A stretch of DNA of 64,000 bases, from contig NZ_JAASQU010000001.1 of NCBI RefSeq assembly GCF_011762005.1, positions 1 to 64,000 of the forward strand, in the 5' to 3' direction. Made by a program: the position numbers and the translations under genes. Positions within the stretch are counted from its first letter, which is position 1, and each line of letters starts with the position of its first letter. Shown in pieces: positions 26,568 to 33,300 of the stretch. Source of the DNA: Qipengyuania flava. Lineage in GTDB: Bacteria > Pseudomonadota > Alphaproteobacteria > Sphingomonadales > Sphingomonadaceae. The notes below the pieces were generated by a model that was given only the letters and a program-made list of their open reading frames with translations, was not told the origin of the DNA and made no database searches.

Positions 26568-27053
26568 ATGGAACTCGACATCGACATCGATGGCTGGCCG
26601 TCGGGCGACTGGGCCGCGCTTGCCGAGCGCGCGCTATCGGCGACTGCGCAGGTGGAGCCTGCAATCGGCAACCCGCGCCTATCGACTTCGCTACTCTTCA
26701 CTTCGGACGAGGAGGTCCACGCGCTCAACCGCGAATGGCGCGGGAAGGACAAGCCGACCAATGTGTTGTCCTTCCCCATGCTCGAACGAGGGGAATTGCT
26801 CGATCTCGCGACTGAAGGGCCACCCGAAATGCTCGGCGATCTCGCTCTGGCCCACGGCACCTGCGCGCGCGAGGCAGGCGAGAAGGGCATCTCGCTGGAA
26901 GACCACGCGACCCATCTCCTGATACACGGTTTGTTACATCTTGCCGGGCACGATCACGTCGACTCGGATGCCCAGGCCGAGGCCATGGAAGCGCTCGAGA
27001 TCGCGGCGCTTGCAAAAATGGGTATCGCCGACCCATATGGGGACCGCAACTGA
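26568..27053 (+). CDS. ybeY: Endoribonuclease YbeY
   Basis: A 161-aa zinc-dependent RNase involved in 16S rRNA 3' maturation and ribosome quality control. The metal motif H-x3-H-x5-H is seen in IHGLLHLAGHDH. The NREWRGKDKPTNVLSFP block is also diagnostic. ATG 26568 has AGGTGG five bases upstream; an in-frame GTG at 26559 overlaps that site and is rejected. The gene is separated from phoH by the REP element and followed by corC. Confidence 0.95.
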   Translation: MELDIDIDGWPSGDWAALAERALSATAQVEPAIGNPRLSTSLLFTSDEEVHALNREWRGKDKPTNVLSFPMLERGELLDLATEGPPEMLGDLALAHGTCAREAGEKGISLEDHATHLLIHGLLHLAGHDHVDSDAQAEAMEALEIAALAKMGIADPYGDRN

Positions 27054-27074
27054 TTGGAGTGCACTGGTAGGGCC

Positions 27075-27992
27075 ATGCCCGATTCGTCATCACCCGCGGG
27101 AGACGCGGAGAGTAGCAGCGGGCTGATGCTCGCAATCCGGAAATTTTTCGACCCCGATCACGGCGAACGCTCGCTGCGCGCGCAGCTGGAAGAAGCGATC
27201 GACGAGCATGAGGGCGAGAACGGCGAGGAAACGCCCGAACACAGCGGCACTGGCGACCTGTCGCTGGTCGAACGCCAGATGCTGCGCAACCTGCTGCACT
27301 TCTCGGAGCACGATGCCGACGATGTCGCCGTGCCCCGCGGCGAGATCATCGCGATCGACGCCAGCGCGGGTTGGGACGAGCTTGTCGAGACCTTCGCCGA
27401 GCACGGCCATTCGCGCATGCCGGTCTATCGCGACCAGCTCGACGACGTGATCGGCATGATCCACATCAAGGACGTCTTCACGATCCTCGCGCGGGGGGAG
27501 ACGCCGCCGGCAGACTGGACCGTGTTGATGCGCCAGCCGCTCTACGTGCCGCAGACGCGCAATGCGCTCGACGTGCTGGCCGACATGCGCGCACAGCGCA
27601 TGCACCTGGCAGTGGTGGTCGACGAGTTCTCGGGCACCGACGGTCTCATCACGATCGAGGATCTGGTCGAGGAAATCGTCGGCGAGATCGAGGACGAGCA
27701 CGACGATGCGCCCGAAGAATGGATCGTCGATATCGGCGAAGGCATGTGGGACTGCGACGCCCGCGCCGAACTGGAAGACGTGGCCAAGCATGTCTCGCCT
27801 GCTCTCGCCGAGGTCGAGGAATCGGTCGACACGCTGGGCGGTCTGGCCTTCGTGCTGGCGGAGCAGGTGCCCGAAGTGGGCCGCGTTCTCGAACATCGCA
27901 GCGGCTGGCGGATCGAAGTTACCGATGGCGACGAGACGCATGTGACCCGTTTGCGGCTGCATGCCCCGGAGGAAATTGCTGCAACTGCGTGA
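27075..27992 (+). CDS. CorC/hemolysin-family protein with CBS pair
   Basis: The 305-aa protein has no membrane segment; it contains two CBS domains (about 75-215) and a C-terminal transporter-associated (CorC/HlyC) domain. This soluble architecture is CorC-like: in enterobacteria CorC works with cobalt/magnesium efflux, and in alphaproteobacteria the gene follows ybeY and often precedes lnt. Here lnt is absent and a LysR gene follows. ATG 27075 is preferred over TTG 27054. Confidence 0.88.
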   Translation: MPDSSSPAGDAESSSGLMLAIRKFFDPDHGERSLRAQLEEAIDEHEGENGEETPEHSGTGDLSLVERQMLRNLLHFSEHDADDVAVPRGEIIAIDASAGWDELVETFAEHGHSRMPVYRDQLDDVIGMIHIKDVFTILARGETPPADWTVLMRQPLYVPQTRNALDVLADMRAQRMHLAVVVDEFSGTDGLITIEDLVEEIVGEIEDEHDDAPEEWIVDIGEGMWDCDARAELEDVAKHVSPALAEVEESVDTLGGLAFVLAEQVPEVGRVLEHRSGWRIEVTDGDETHVTRLRLHAPEEIAATA

Positions 27993-28048
27993 TGTTGCAG
28001 ATTTCTGCACATTCGGCCTCGACAGGTGCGTTTCACGCTCATAGCGTG
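27979..28048. promoter_or_regulatory. Cluster of three dyads before the lysR gene
   Basis: CTGCAAC-N8-GTTGCAG spans 27979-28000 and crosses the corC stop; TGCAGA-TT-TCTGCA spans 27996-28009; CACGCT-CAT-AGCGTG spans 28034-28048, nine bases before the lysR ATG. LysR proteins bind dyads near their own promoter, so autoregulation is likely, but which dyad is used is not clear. Confidence 0.45.
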
Positions 28049-28056
28049 CAACCATC

Positions 28057-28941
28057 ATGGCTACCCGTCGACTACCTCCCTTGCGCGCGCTCGAGGCGTT
28101 CGTGCGCACCGTCCGTCTCGGCTCGGCACGCGCCGCAGCCGATGAACTCGGGCTCAGCCCGTCCGCGCTGTCGCGCCGGATCGGCAATCTCGAGGATTTC
28201 GTCGGCAAGAAGCTGTTCACCCGCGCACGGCAGTCGATGCAGCTCACCGATGATGGGCACGCCTTCTTCGAAGCGGTAAACCCGCAGCTCGAAGCGCTGG
28301 CCCGCGCGGTCGAAAGCCAGTCGGAAAATCTCTCGGTCCTGCGCCTGCATCTGGGCGTCTTGCCGTTATTCGGTACCCAGCGCCTGTTCCCGCGGCTTGC
28401 GGAACTACGCGAGCGGCATCCGCTGCTGCATATCGACATCGACACTGGTGCGCATCTCGAGGATCGCGTGGGCGACGTTCTCGATGCCGCGATCATTCTT
28501 TCGCGCGGGCCGTCGCGCGGACTGCATGCGGTGCGGCTGGATTACAACAAGGTGCACGCGATCTGCAGCCGCGAACTGGCGGAGAAGCTCGGCTCCGAAC
28601 CCGATGCGGAGGTGCTGTCGCGGCAGACCTTCCTGATTCACAACGAATTGCCCGAAAGCTTTACCGCATGGCGCGCCGAAATCGGGCTGGCCGATCTCGA
28701 ACCCACCGCGATCGACCATTTCGATTCGGGTCAGATCATGCTCGAGGCCGCCGCGCAGGGGCTCGGTATCGCTATCATGCATGACGATCACATGCGCCGC
28801 GCCGCCGATACCCGGCTGGCGACGCTGTTCGATGTCGATGTCGAAAGCCCCTACAGCTACTGGTTCGTGTGCAAGCCGACCGCGCTGGAGGAACGCCCGG
28901 TGCGGCTGTTCCACGACTGGCTGGTCAAGGCCGGTCTCTGA
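28057..28941 (+). CDS. LysR family transcriptional regulator (GcvA-like)
   Basis: A 294-aa regulator with an N-terminal winged HTH (PPLRALEAFVRTVRLGSARAA, then LSPSALSRRIGNLEDFVG) and a C-terminal substrate-binding domain. The opening LPPLRALEAF and the overall pattern resemble the GcvA subgroup. No adjacent divergent enzyme gene reveals the target; plsC converges from the other side with nine bases between stops. Confidence 0.88.
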   Translation: MATRRLPPLRALEAFVRTVRLGSARAAADELGLSPSALSRRIGNLEDFVGKKLFTRARQSMQLTDDGHAFFEAVNPQLEALARAVESQSENLSVLRLHLGVLPLFGTQRLFPRLAELRERHPLLHIDIDTGAHLEDRVGDVLDAAIILSRGPSRGLHAVRLDYNKVHAICSRELAEKLGSEPDAEVLSRQTFLIHNELPESFTAWRAEIGLADLEPTAIDHFDSGQIMLEAAAQGLGIAIMHDDHMRRAADTRLATLFDVDVESPYSYWFVCKPTALEERPVRLFHDWLVKAGL

Positions 28942-28950
28942 CGGGGCGCT

Positions 28951-29865
28951 TCACTCCGCCTGCGCCGGGGCGGTATAGCGGATCGCTGCAACCGTATGGC
29001 GGAAATCGCGCAGCGGTTCGTCGAGCGTGGCAGCAAGCGCGGCCTCGATTTCGCCACGGGCCCTGGCAGCGATCGCCTTGCGGCCGTGATATTCCTCGGG
29101 GCTGAACGGTTCGAGATAGGTGATGTGAAGCGGGAAGCTGCCCCTGCGTCCCATGATGCGCATGGCATTGTTGAGCCCGCCTTCCTCGCCGATCCAGCCG
29201 ATGAATTCGGACACCGGACCGTAATCGAGCATCACGGGCTGGACGAGCACGCCGGGCGGGGGCGGTTCGAGCACCGAGAGCATCGAGCTCTTGAACGGCA
29301 GCAGCGATTTGCCGTCGGTGGTGGTGCCTTCGGGGAACACGGTGACCGACCAATTGTCGGCGAGCGCTTCTTTCAGGGCGTTGATCTGCTCGGCCACGCC
29401 CATGCGGTTCTCGCGCTTGACGAAGACAGTGCGGTTGAGCCGGCACAGCCAGCCGATCACGGGCACTTGCGACAGCTCGTATTTGGCCACGAAGGCCGTG
29501 CCCGTCGCACCGGCGAGCGACAGGATATCGACCCAGGAAACGTGATTGGCGATGAAGAACACGTCGCGGCGCAGCGGCGTGCCGTGGATCTTTACCCGTG
29601 CACCCACCACCCAGGCGGTGAAGCGCAGGAACAGCATGGGGAAGGGTGAGCCATAGGCGAAGACGCGGTAGAGATAGTGCAGCGGGACGCTGACCAGCAG
29701 GCCGATCAGTATTCCTACGGTCCGCAGGATGAAGCGCACCCATTCGGCTGGTCCGAGCGGGGTCTTTTCGCCGCGCATGGCGGCCAGCCGGCGGGCGGAA
29801 AGCTTCGCCAGCCGCCGCTCGGCCCGGGCAATGTCCTTATCCTTCGCGGTCGAGGCGGACGCCAT
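28951..29865 (-). CDS. 1-acyl-sn-glycerol-3-phosphate acyltransferase (PlsC family)
   Basis: The 304-aa protein has a TM segment near residues 45-65 and the acyltransferase motifs NHVSWVD (HX4D) and FPEGTTTDG. It would make phosphatidic acid from lysophosphatidate at the inner membrane, the step after PlsX/PlsY. The first 10 codons overlap fur by 29 bases; a later ATG at 29778 is possible but would trim a basic N-tail. It belongs to the minus-strand block running from nfuA. Confidence 0.88.
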   Translation of the reverse strand: MASASTAKDKDIARAERRLAKLSARRLAAMRGEKTPLGPAEWVRFILRTVGILIGLLVSVPLHYLYRVFAYGSPFPMLFLRFTAWVVGARVKIHGTPLRRDVFFIANHVSWVDILSLAGATGTAFVAKYELSQVPVIGWLCRLNRTVFVKRENRMGVAEQINALKEALADNWSVTVFPEGTTTDGKSLLPFKSSMLSVLEPPPPGVLVQPVMLDYGPVSEFIGWIGEEGGLNNAMRIMGRRGSFPLHITYLEPFSPEEYHGRKAIAARARGEIEAALAATLDEPLRDFRHTVAAIRYTAPAQAE

Positions 29866-30259
29866 AGAGTTCCAACCGGTGATCGACGAGGCGATAGCCG
29901 AGTTTCGCGGCGATCTGCTTCTGCAACGCCTCGATCTCCGGATCGACGAATTCTACGACCTTGCCCGTCTCGACATCAATCAGATGGTCGTGATGCGCTT
30001 CGGGCGCGGCTTCGTAGCGCGCGCGCCCATCGCCGAAATCGTGGCGGTCGAGAATGCCCGCTTCCTCGAACAGCCGCACCGTGCGGTAGACGGTGGCGAT
30101 CGAAATGCCCGAATCGATCTTGTTCGCGCGCTTGTGCAGCAATTCGACATCGGGATGGTCGTCGCTTTCCGACAGCACGCGGGCGATCACACGACGCTGT
30201 TCGGTGATCCGCAGGCCCTTGTCGGCGCACAATTGTTCGAGATCGATCTTCTGGTGCAC
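29837..30259 (-). CDS. Fur family transcriptional regulator
   Basis: A 140-aa metalloregulator: N-terminal winged helix (KGLRITEQRRVIARVLSESDDHPDVELLH), dimerisation domain with EAHHDHLID metal ligands, and no C-terminal CxxC. In alphaproteobacteria such proteins may act as Mur or Fur, or respond to haem through other regulators, so the metal is uncertain. The start is set at GTG 30259 (VHQKIDLE) because GGAAG lies five bases upstream. The longer frame to 30316 is rejected because it runs through the mucR terminator. Confidence 0.9.
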   Translation of the reverse strand: MHQKIDLEQLCADKGLRITEQRRVIARVLSESDDHPDVELLHKRANKIDSGISIATVYRTVRLFEEAGILDRHDFGDGRARYEAAPEAHHDHLIDVETGKVVEFVDPEIEALQKQIAAKLGYRLVDHRLELYGVRLDREG

Positions 30260-30269
30260 AGTCACTTCC

Positions 30270-30307
30270 AAAATAAAACGCCCCGCACCCTTATCGGGCC
30301 GGGGCGT
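30270..30307 (-). terminator. Intrinsic terminator of mucR
   Basis: On the minus strand an 8-bp stem (ACGCCCCG/CGGGGCGT) with a 14-base loop is followed by TTTATTTT. It lies 25 bases after the mucR stop and 10 bases before the fur start codon, so fur must rely on readthrough or on a promoter inside this spacer. Confidence 0.8.
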
Positions 30308-30332
30308 CTTGCTCAAGGCGAACCGAAGGGCT

Positions 30333-30770
30333 TTAGGCAGCCTTCTTCTTACGACCGCGCTTCTGGTCGGGCTTGCGGCCGAGGCCGATCTTGACCGCCA
30401 GCTCGCGCCGCTTCTCGGCGTAGGCGGGGGCGACCATCGGGTAGTCGGCCGGCAGGTTCCAGCGCGCGCGGTATTCTTCGGGCGTCATGTCGTAGGCGGT
30501 CTTGAGATGCCGCTTCAGCATCTTCATTTTCTTCCCGTCCTCGAGGCAGACAATGTAATCTTTCTTTACCGAAGACCGAATGGGCACTGCCGGTTCGGGC
30601 TTTTCTTCTTCGGTTTCGGTGCCGCCAAGACCCGACAGCGCGGAATACACGTTCGAGATCAGCGTCGGCACTTCGGCCACGTCCACATTGTTATTGCTTA
30701 CATGCGCCGCGACAATGTCCGAGGTAAGGGTGATAAGGGTTTCGGTCATGTCGGTCTGGATTTCTTCCAT
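30333..30770 (-). CDS. MucR/Ros family transcriptional regulator
   Basis: A 145-aa alphaproteobacterial global regulator with a prokaryotic zinc-finger-like domain (about 70-130). The usual ligands C-x2-C...H-x4-H are here Cys75, Asp78, His88 and Tyr93, so the fourth is lost and the second is Asp; several MucR homologues are known to fold with altered or no zinc. The C-terminus ends in a Lys/Arg-rich tail. ATG 30770 follows AAGG at seven bases; the frame to 30842 is rejected because it crosses the promoter. MucR proteins control cell-cycle, surface and motility genes. Confidence 0.92.
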   Translation of the reverse strand: MEEIQTDMTETLITLTSDIVAAHVSNNNVDVAEVPTLISNVYSALSGLGGTETEEEKPEPAVPIRSSVKKDYIVCLEDGKKMKMLKRHLKTAYDMTPEEYRARWNLPADYPMVAPAYAEKRRELAVKIGLGRKPDQKRGRKKKAA

Positions 30771-30824
30771 TAGGGAACCTTCTGTATTGTGGAAACTACT
30801 AAGGTGCGACCCCATTGGACCCCC

Positions 30825-30852
30825 ATTGTATAAAATCGACAAGAAAATGCAA
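30825..30852 (-). promoter_or_regulatory. mucR promoter
   Basis: On the minus strand TTGCAT (30852-30847) and TACAAT (30830-30825) are 16 bases apart in an AT-rich island of an otherwise GC-rich region. Transcription would begin near 30818, about 48 bases before the ATG. AT-rich DNA of this kind is also what MucR proteins bind, so autoregulation is plausible. Confidence 0.55.
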
Positions 30853-30886
30853 CAAATGTTCGCAAGAGGCTTTGTTTGTCGCGTGC

Positions 30887-31345
30887 TTACAACTTTCGTG
30901 CGAAGGTAATCGCATCGAGAAAGCTGCCATCCAGCGTGCGATAATATGCCGGGCGGCGCCCGATCGGCTCGAAGCCGCAGGCGCGATAGAGGCGTTCGGC
31001 AGGATTGTTGGCCCGCATTTCGAGGAAAACCTGTTCGGCGCCCGCGTGGCGCGCCAATTCCGCGAAAGTCTCTATCAGCAGTCGTCCAAGTCCCCGTCCG
31101 CGCAATTCGGGGCGGACGCCGATCAGCAGCAGTTCTTCTTCGCCCGGCGCGCGGCGCGCCAGTATAAAGCCGCCTGCTTCCGCCTCGCCATCGCCGATCA
31201 GCCGCGCTTCTGCATCGACGAGGATCGCGTAGGTATGCGGCAGCGCAAGCGAATTGGCGACTTGTTGGCGGGTCCAGGCTTCACGCCAGTGCGGATCGAA
31301 AGCGGTTTCCATTACCGCCATCACCTGATCGAGCGCGCGCGTCAT
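30887..31345 (-). CDS. rimI: GNAT acetyltransferase, RimI-like
   Basis: The 152-aa protein has the GNAT acetyl-CoA loop RGRGLGRLLIE and the motif LEMRANNPAERLYRACGFEPIGRRPAYY that marks RimI, which acetylates the N-terminus of ribosomal protein S18. The start overlaps the tsaB stop by four bases. The tsaB-rimI pairing is widely conserved, which supports the assignment. Confidence 0.88.
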   Translation of the reverse strand: MTRALDQVMAVMETAFDPHWREAWTRQQVANSLALPHTYAILVDAEARLIGDGEAEAGGFILARRAPGEEELLLIGVRPELRGRGLGRLLIETFAELARHAGAEQVFLEMRANNPAERLYRACGFEPIGRRPAYYRTLDGSFLDAITFARKL

Positions 31346-31956
31346 CCAGGCAGTTTCGCATCTGGCGGGCGCCCGTAGAGCGGCGCCAGTTCATCGCGCA
31401 ACAAGGCGGGGTCGAGCGCGAGCGCGTGACGCGCATCGGGCAGGCGGACTGCGGAAAGCGCAGAGCCGGGTGGCAAAAGGGCGTGCAATTCTTCCGCTTT
31501 CGATCCGGCGATAACGGATTGCACCGGGCGCTCTGCCGCCTGCGCAGGTGGGAGCGAAATGACTTTCCCGGAAGGCGACCCGTCTGCGGTGAAATCCTGC
31601 ACGAACCATTCGCCGTGGCCGCCGGTCATGCAGGCGGTGACCGATCCATCACTGGCGTCGCGCGCCATGGCGGCCACCAGCGCCAGCGTGGGGTAGCCGC
31701 GCACGCGTGCCTCCCAGGCAATCCCCAGCGCCCGCGCCACCGCAAGACCGATCCGCACGCCCGTAAAGCTTCCCGGCCCCAGCGATACGCGGATCTCCGC
31801 GGCGCGGCCCTTTTCGGGCAGTTCGGCGATCATCGGAACCAGCCGTTCGGCATGGCCGCGGCCAAGCACTTCGTGCCGCGCGTCGAGCGGCACGCCATCG
31901 TCGAACAGGGCGACCGAACAGGCTTCGGTGGCAGTTTCTATCGCGAGGATACGCAT
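31342..31956 (-). CDS. tsaB: tRNA threonylcarbamoyladenosine biosynthesis protein TsaB
   Basis: A 204-aa ASKHA-fold protein (MRILAIETATEACSVAL, then SLGPGSFTGVRIGLAVARAL) that scaffolds TsaD in making t6A37 on tRNAs decoding ANN codons. Both motifs are diagnostic. It is coupled to rimI by overlap and follows a nitroreductase gene after 36 bases. Confidence 0.95.
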   Translation of the reverse strand: MRILAIETATEACSVALFDDGVPLDARHEVLGRGHAERLVPMIAELPEKGRAAEIRVSLGPGSFTGVRIGLAVARALGIAWEARVRGYPTLALVAAMARDASDGSVTACMTGGHGEWFVQDFTADGSPSGKVISLPPAQAAERPVQSVIAGSKAEELHALLPPGSALSAVRLPDARHALALDPALLRDELAPLYGRPPDAKLPG

Positions 31957-31992
31957 GGCATCGCAGTGCCGCAGCAGCGGCCCGGCTGCAAG

Positions 31993-32586
31993 TCAGGCGA
32001 TGCGATTGAACTTGTCGAATTCGGGACGCGGGCTGCGCTCGAAAATGCTCGTGCGGTCGCCATAGCCGATCGCGCAGATGAAATTGCTGCGGTGACGCGG
32101 ATTGTCGCCGAAGAACGCGGCATCGACCTTGTCATTGTCGAAACCGGACATCGGACCGCAGTCGAGGCCCAAGGCGCGCGCGGCGATCATCAGATAGGCG
32201 CCTTGCAGAGAGGAGTTGCGGAACGCGCCTTCCTTGCGGCCCTCCTCGTCGCCCTCGAACCAGCTCTTCGCATCGGTATGCGGGAACAGCCACGGCAGTT
32301 CTTCGTGGAAATCGATATCGTAGCCGATGATCGCAACCACCGGGGCGGAGGTGATCTTGTCCTTGTTGCCGTCCATCGCGAGGGCGGCAAGTTTCTCCTT
32401 TGAGTCCGAAGACTTTGCCCAGACGATCCGCGCCGGCTGCATATTGGCCGAGGTCGGGGCCATCTTGAGCAATTCGTAGATCGCGTGAATCTGGTCCTCG
32501 CTTACATCCTTGTCGAGCCAGGCATTGTAGCTGCGCGCTTCGCGGAAGATGATGTCGAGGGCTTCGGCGGAAAGCATGTCGGACAA
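31993..32586 (-). CDS. Nitroreductase family protein, RutE/HadB-like
   Basis: A 197-aa FMN-dependent reductase. The block YELLKMAPTSANMQPARIVW binds FMN, and the end (GFDNDKVDAAFF...SNFICAIGYG) resembles malonic semialdehyde reductase RutE. No other rut gene is nearby, so uracil degradation is not implied. The first codon is TTG 32586, nine bases after AAGGA; ATG 32577 is an alternative. Confidence 0.85.
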   Translation of the reverse strand: MSDMLSAEALDIIFREARSYNAWLDKDVSEDQIHAIYELLKMAPTSANMQPARIVWAKSSDSKEKLAALAMDGNKDKITSAPVVAIIGYDIDFHEELPWLFPHTDAKSWFEGDEEGRKEGAFRNSSLQGAYLMIAARALGLDCGPMSGFDNDKVDAAFFGDNPRHRSNFICAIGYGDRTSIFERSPRPEFDKFNRIA

Positions 32587-32615
32587 GGGAGCGGTTCCTT
32601 CGGGTCGGAAGAGGA

Positions 32616-33200
32616 TCAGGCGGCGCGGACTTCAACGACTTCGGGGACGTAATGTTTCAGCAGTCCCTCGATCCCGTGCTTGAGCGTGGCCGTAGAGGAG
32701 GGGCAACCCGAACAGGCCCCCTGCATCTGCAGATGGACCACGCCGTCGCGATAGCCGCGATACTGGATGTCGCCACCATCCCCGGCGACTGCCGGGCGCA
32801 CCCGCGTTTCGAGCAATTCGTTGATCTGCGCGATGATGTCCGAATCCTCGTCGCGTTCCTCGACCAGCATGCCGGCCTCGGCTTCGGGCGGTACCGCGAT
32901 GCCGCCCGCAGTGCCGGGCGTGAAAAGCGGCGCCTGCGACACGAAATGATCGAGCAGGATCGCCAGCACCTGTGGCTTGAGATCGCTCCAGCCAACGCCC
33001 GGCGCGGCGGTCACGGTAACGAAATCGCCGCCGAAGAAGACATTCACCACCTCGCCCGTATCGAAGATCGCCTGCGCCAGCGGACTGGCCTCGGCGGCTT
33101 CGGGGCTGGCGAATTCGCGCGTGCCCTGCTGCATGACCGGCTGGCCGGGCAGGAATTTGAGGCTTGCGGGGTTGGGTGTGGTTTCGGTCTCTATGAACAT
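32616..33200 (-). CDS. NfuA-type iron-sulfur scaffold protein
   Basis: A 194-aa protein with an N-terminal Nfu domain (FIETETTPNPASLKFLPG) and a C-terminal NifU-like domain whose CSGC in QGACSGCPSST bridges an Fe-S cluster in a dimer. It carries clusters to target enzymes. This two-domain form is usual in alphaproteobacteria and mitochondria. It begins the minus-strand block and diverges from the M16 peptidase gene. Confidence 0.93.
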   Translation of the reverse strand: MFIETETTPNPASLKFLPGQPVMQQGTREFASPEAAEASPLAQAIFDTGEVVNVFFGGDFVTVTAAPGVGWSDLKPQVLAILLDHFVSQAPLFTPGTAGGIAVPPEAEAGMLVEERDEDSDIIAQINELLETRVRPAVAGDGGDIQYRGYRDGVVHLQMQGACSGCPSSTATLKHGIEGLLKHYVPEVVEVRAA

Positions 33201-33288
33201 GCCCGCGATGTAGGAAGTGCGGGAACCGGGGGCAAGGAAGGAACGCTTGTCCGACGAACATTCACCTAGCCTTCACAGGTCGCCCTCC

Positions 33289-33294
33289 TATATG
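33289..33294 (+). promoter_or_regulatory. -10 element for a probably leaderless M16 mRNA
   Basis: TATATG is followed by exactly six bases and then the ATG at 33301, so transcription should start at the A of the start codon. No Shine-Dalgarno site is placed for 33301. The identical arrangement occurs at 40188-40200. Confidence 0.45.
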
Positions 33295-33300
33295 CCTTCC

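Noticed and set aside
31993..32586. Uracil degradation (rut) locus
   Set aside because: Only the RutE-like reductase is present; rutA-D and rutF are absent, so the name is not applied as a function.
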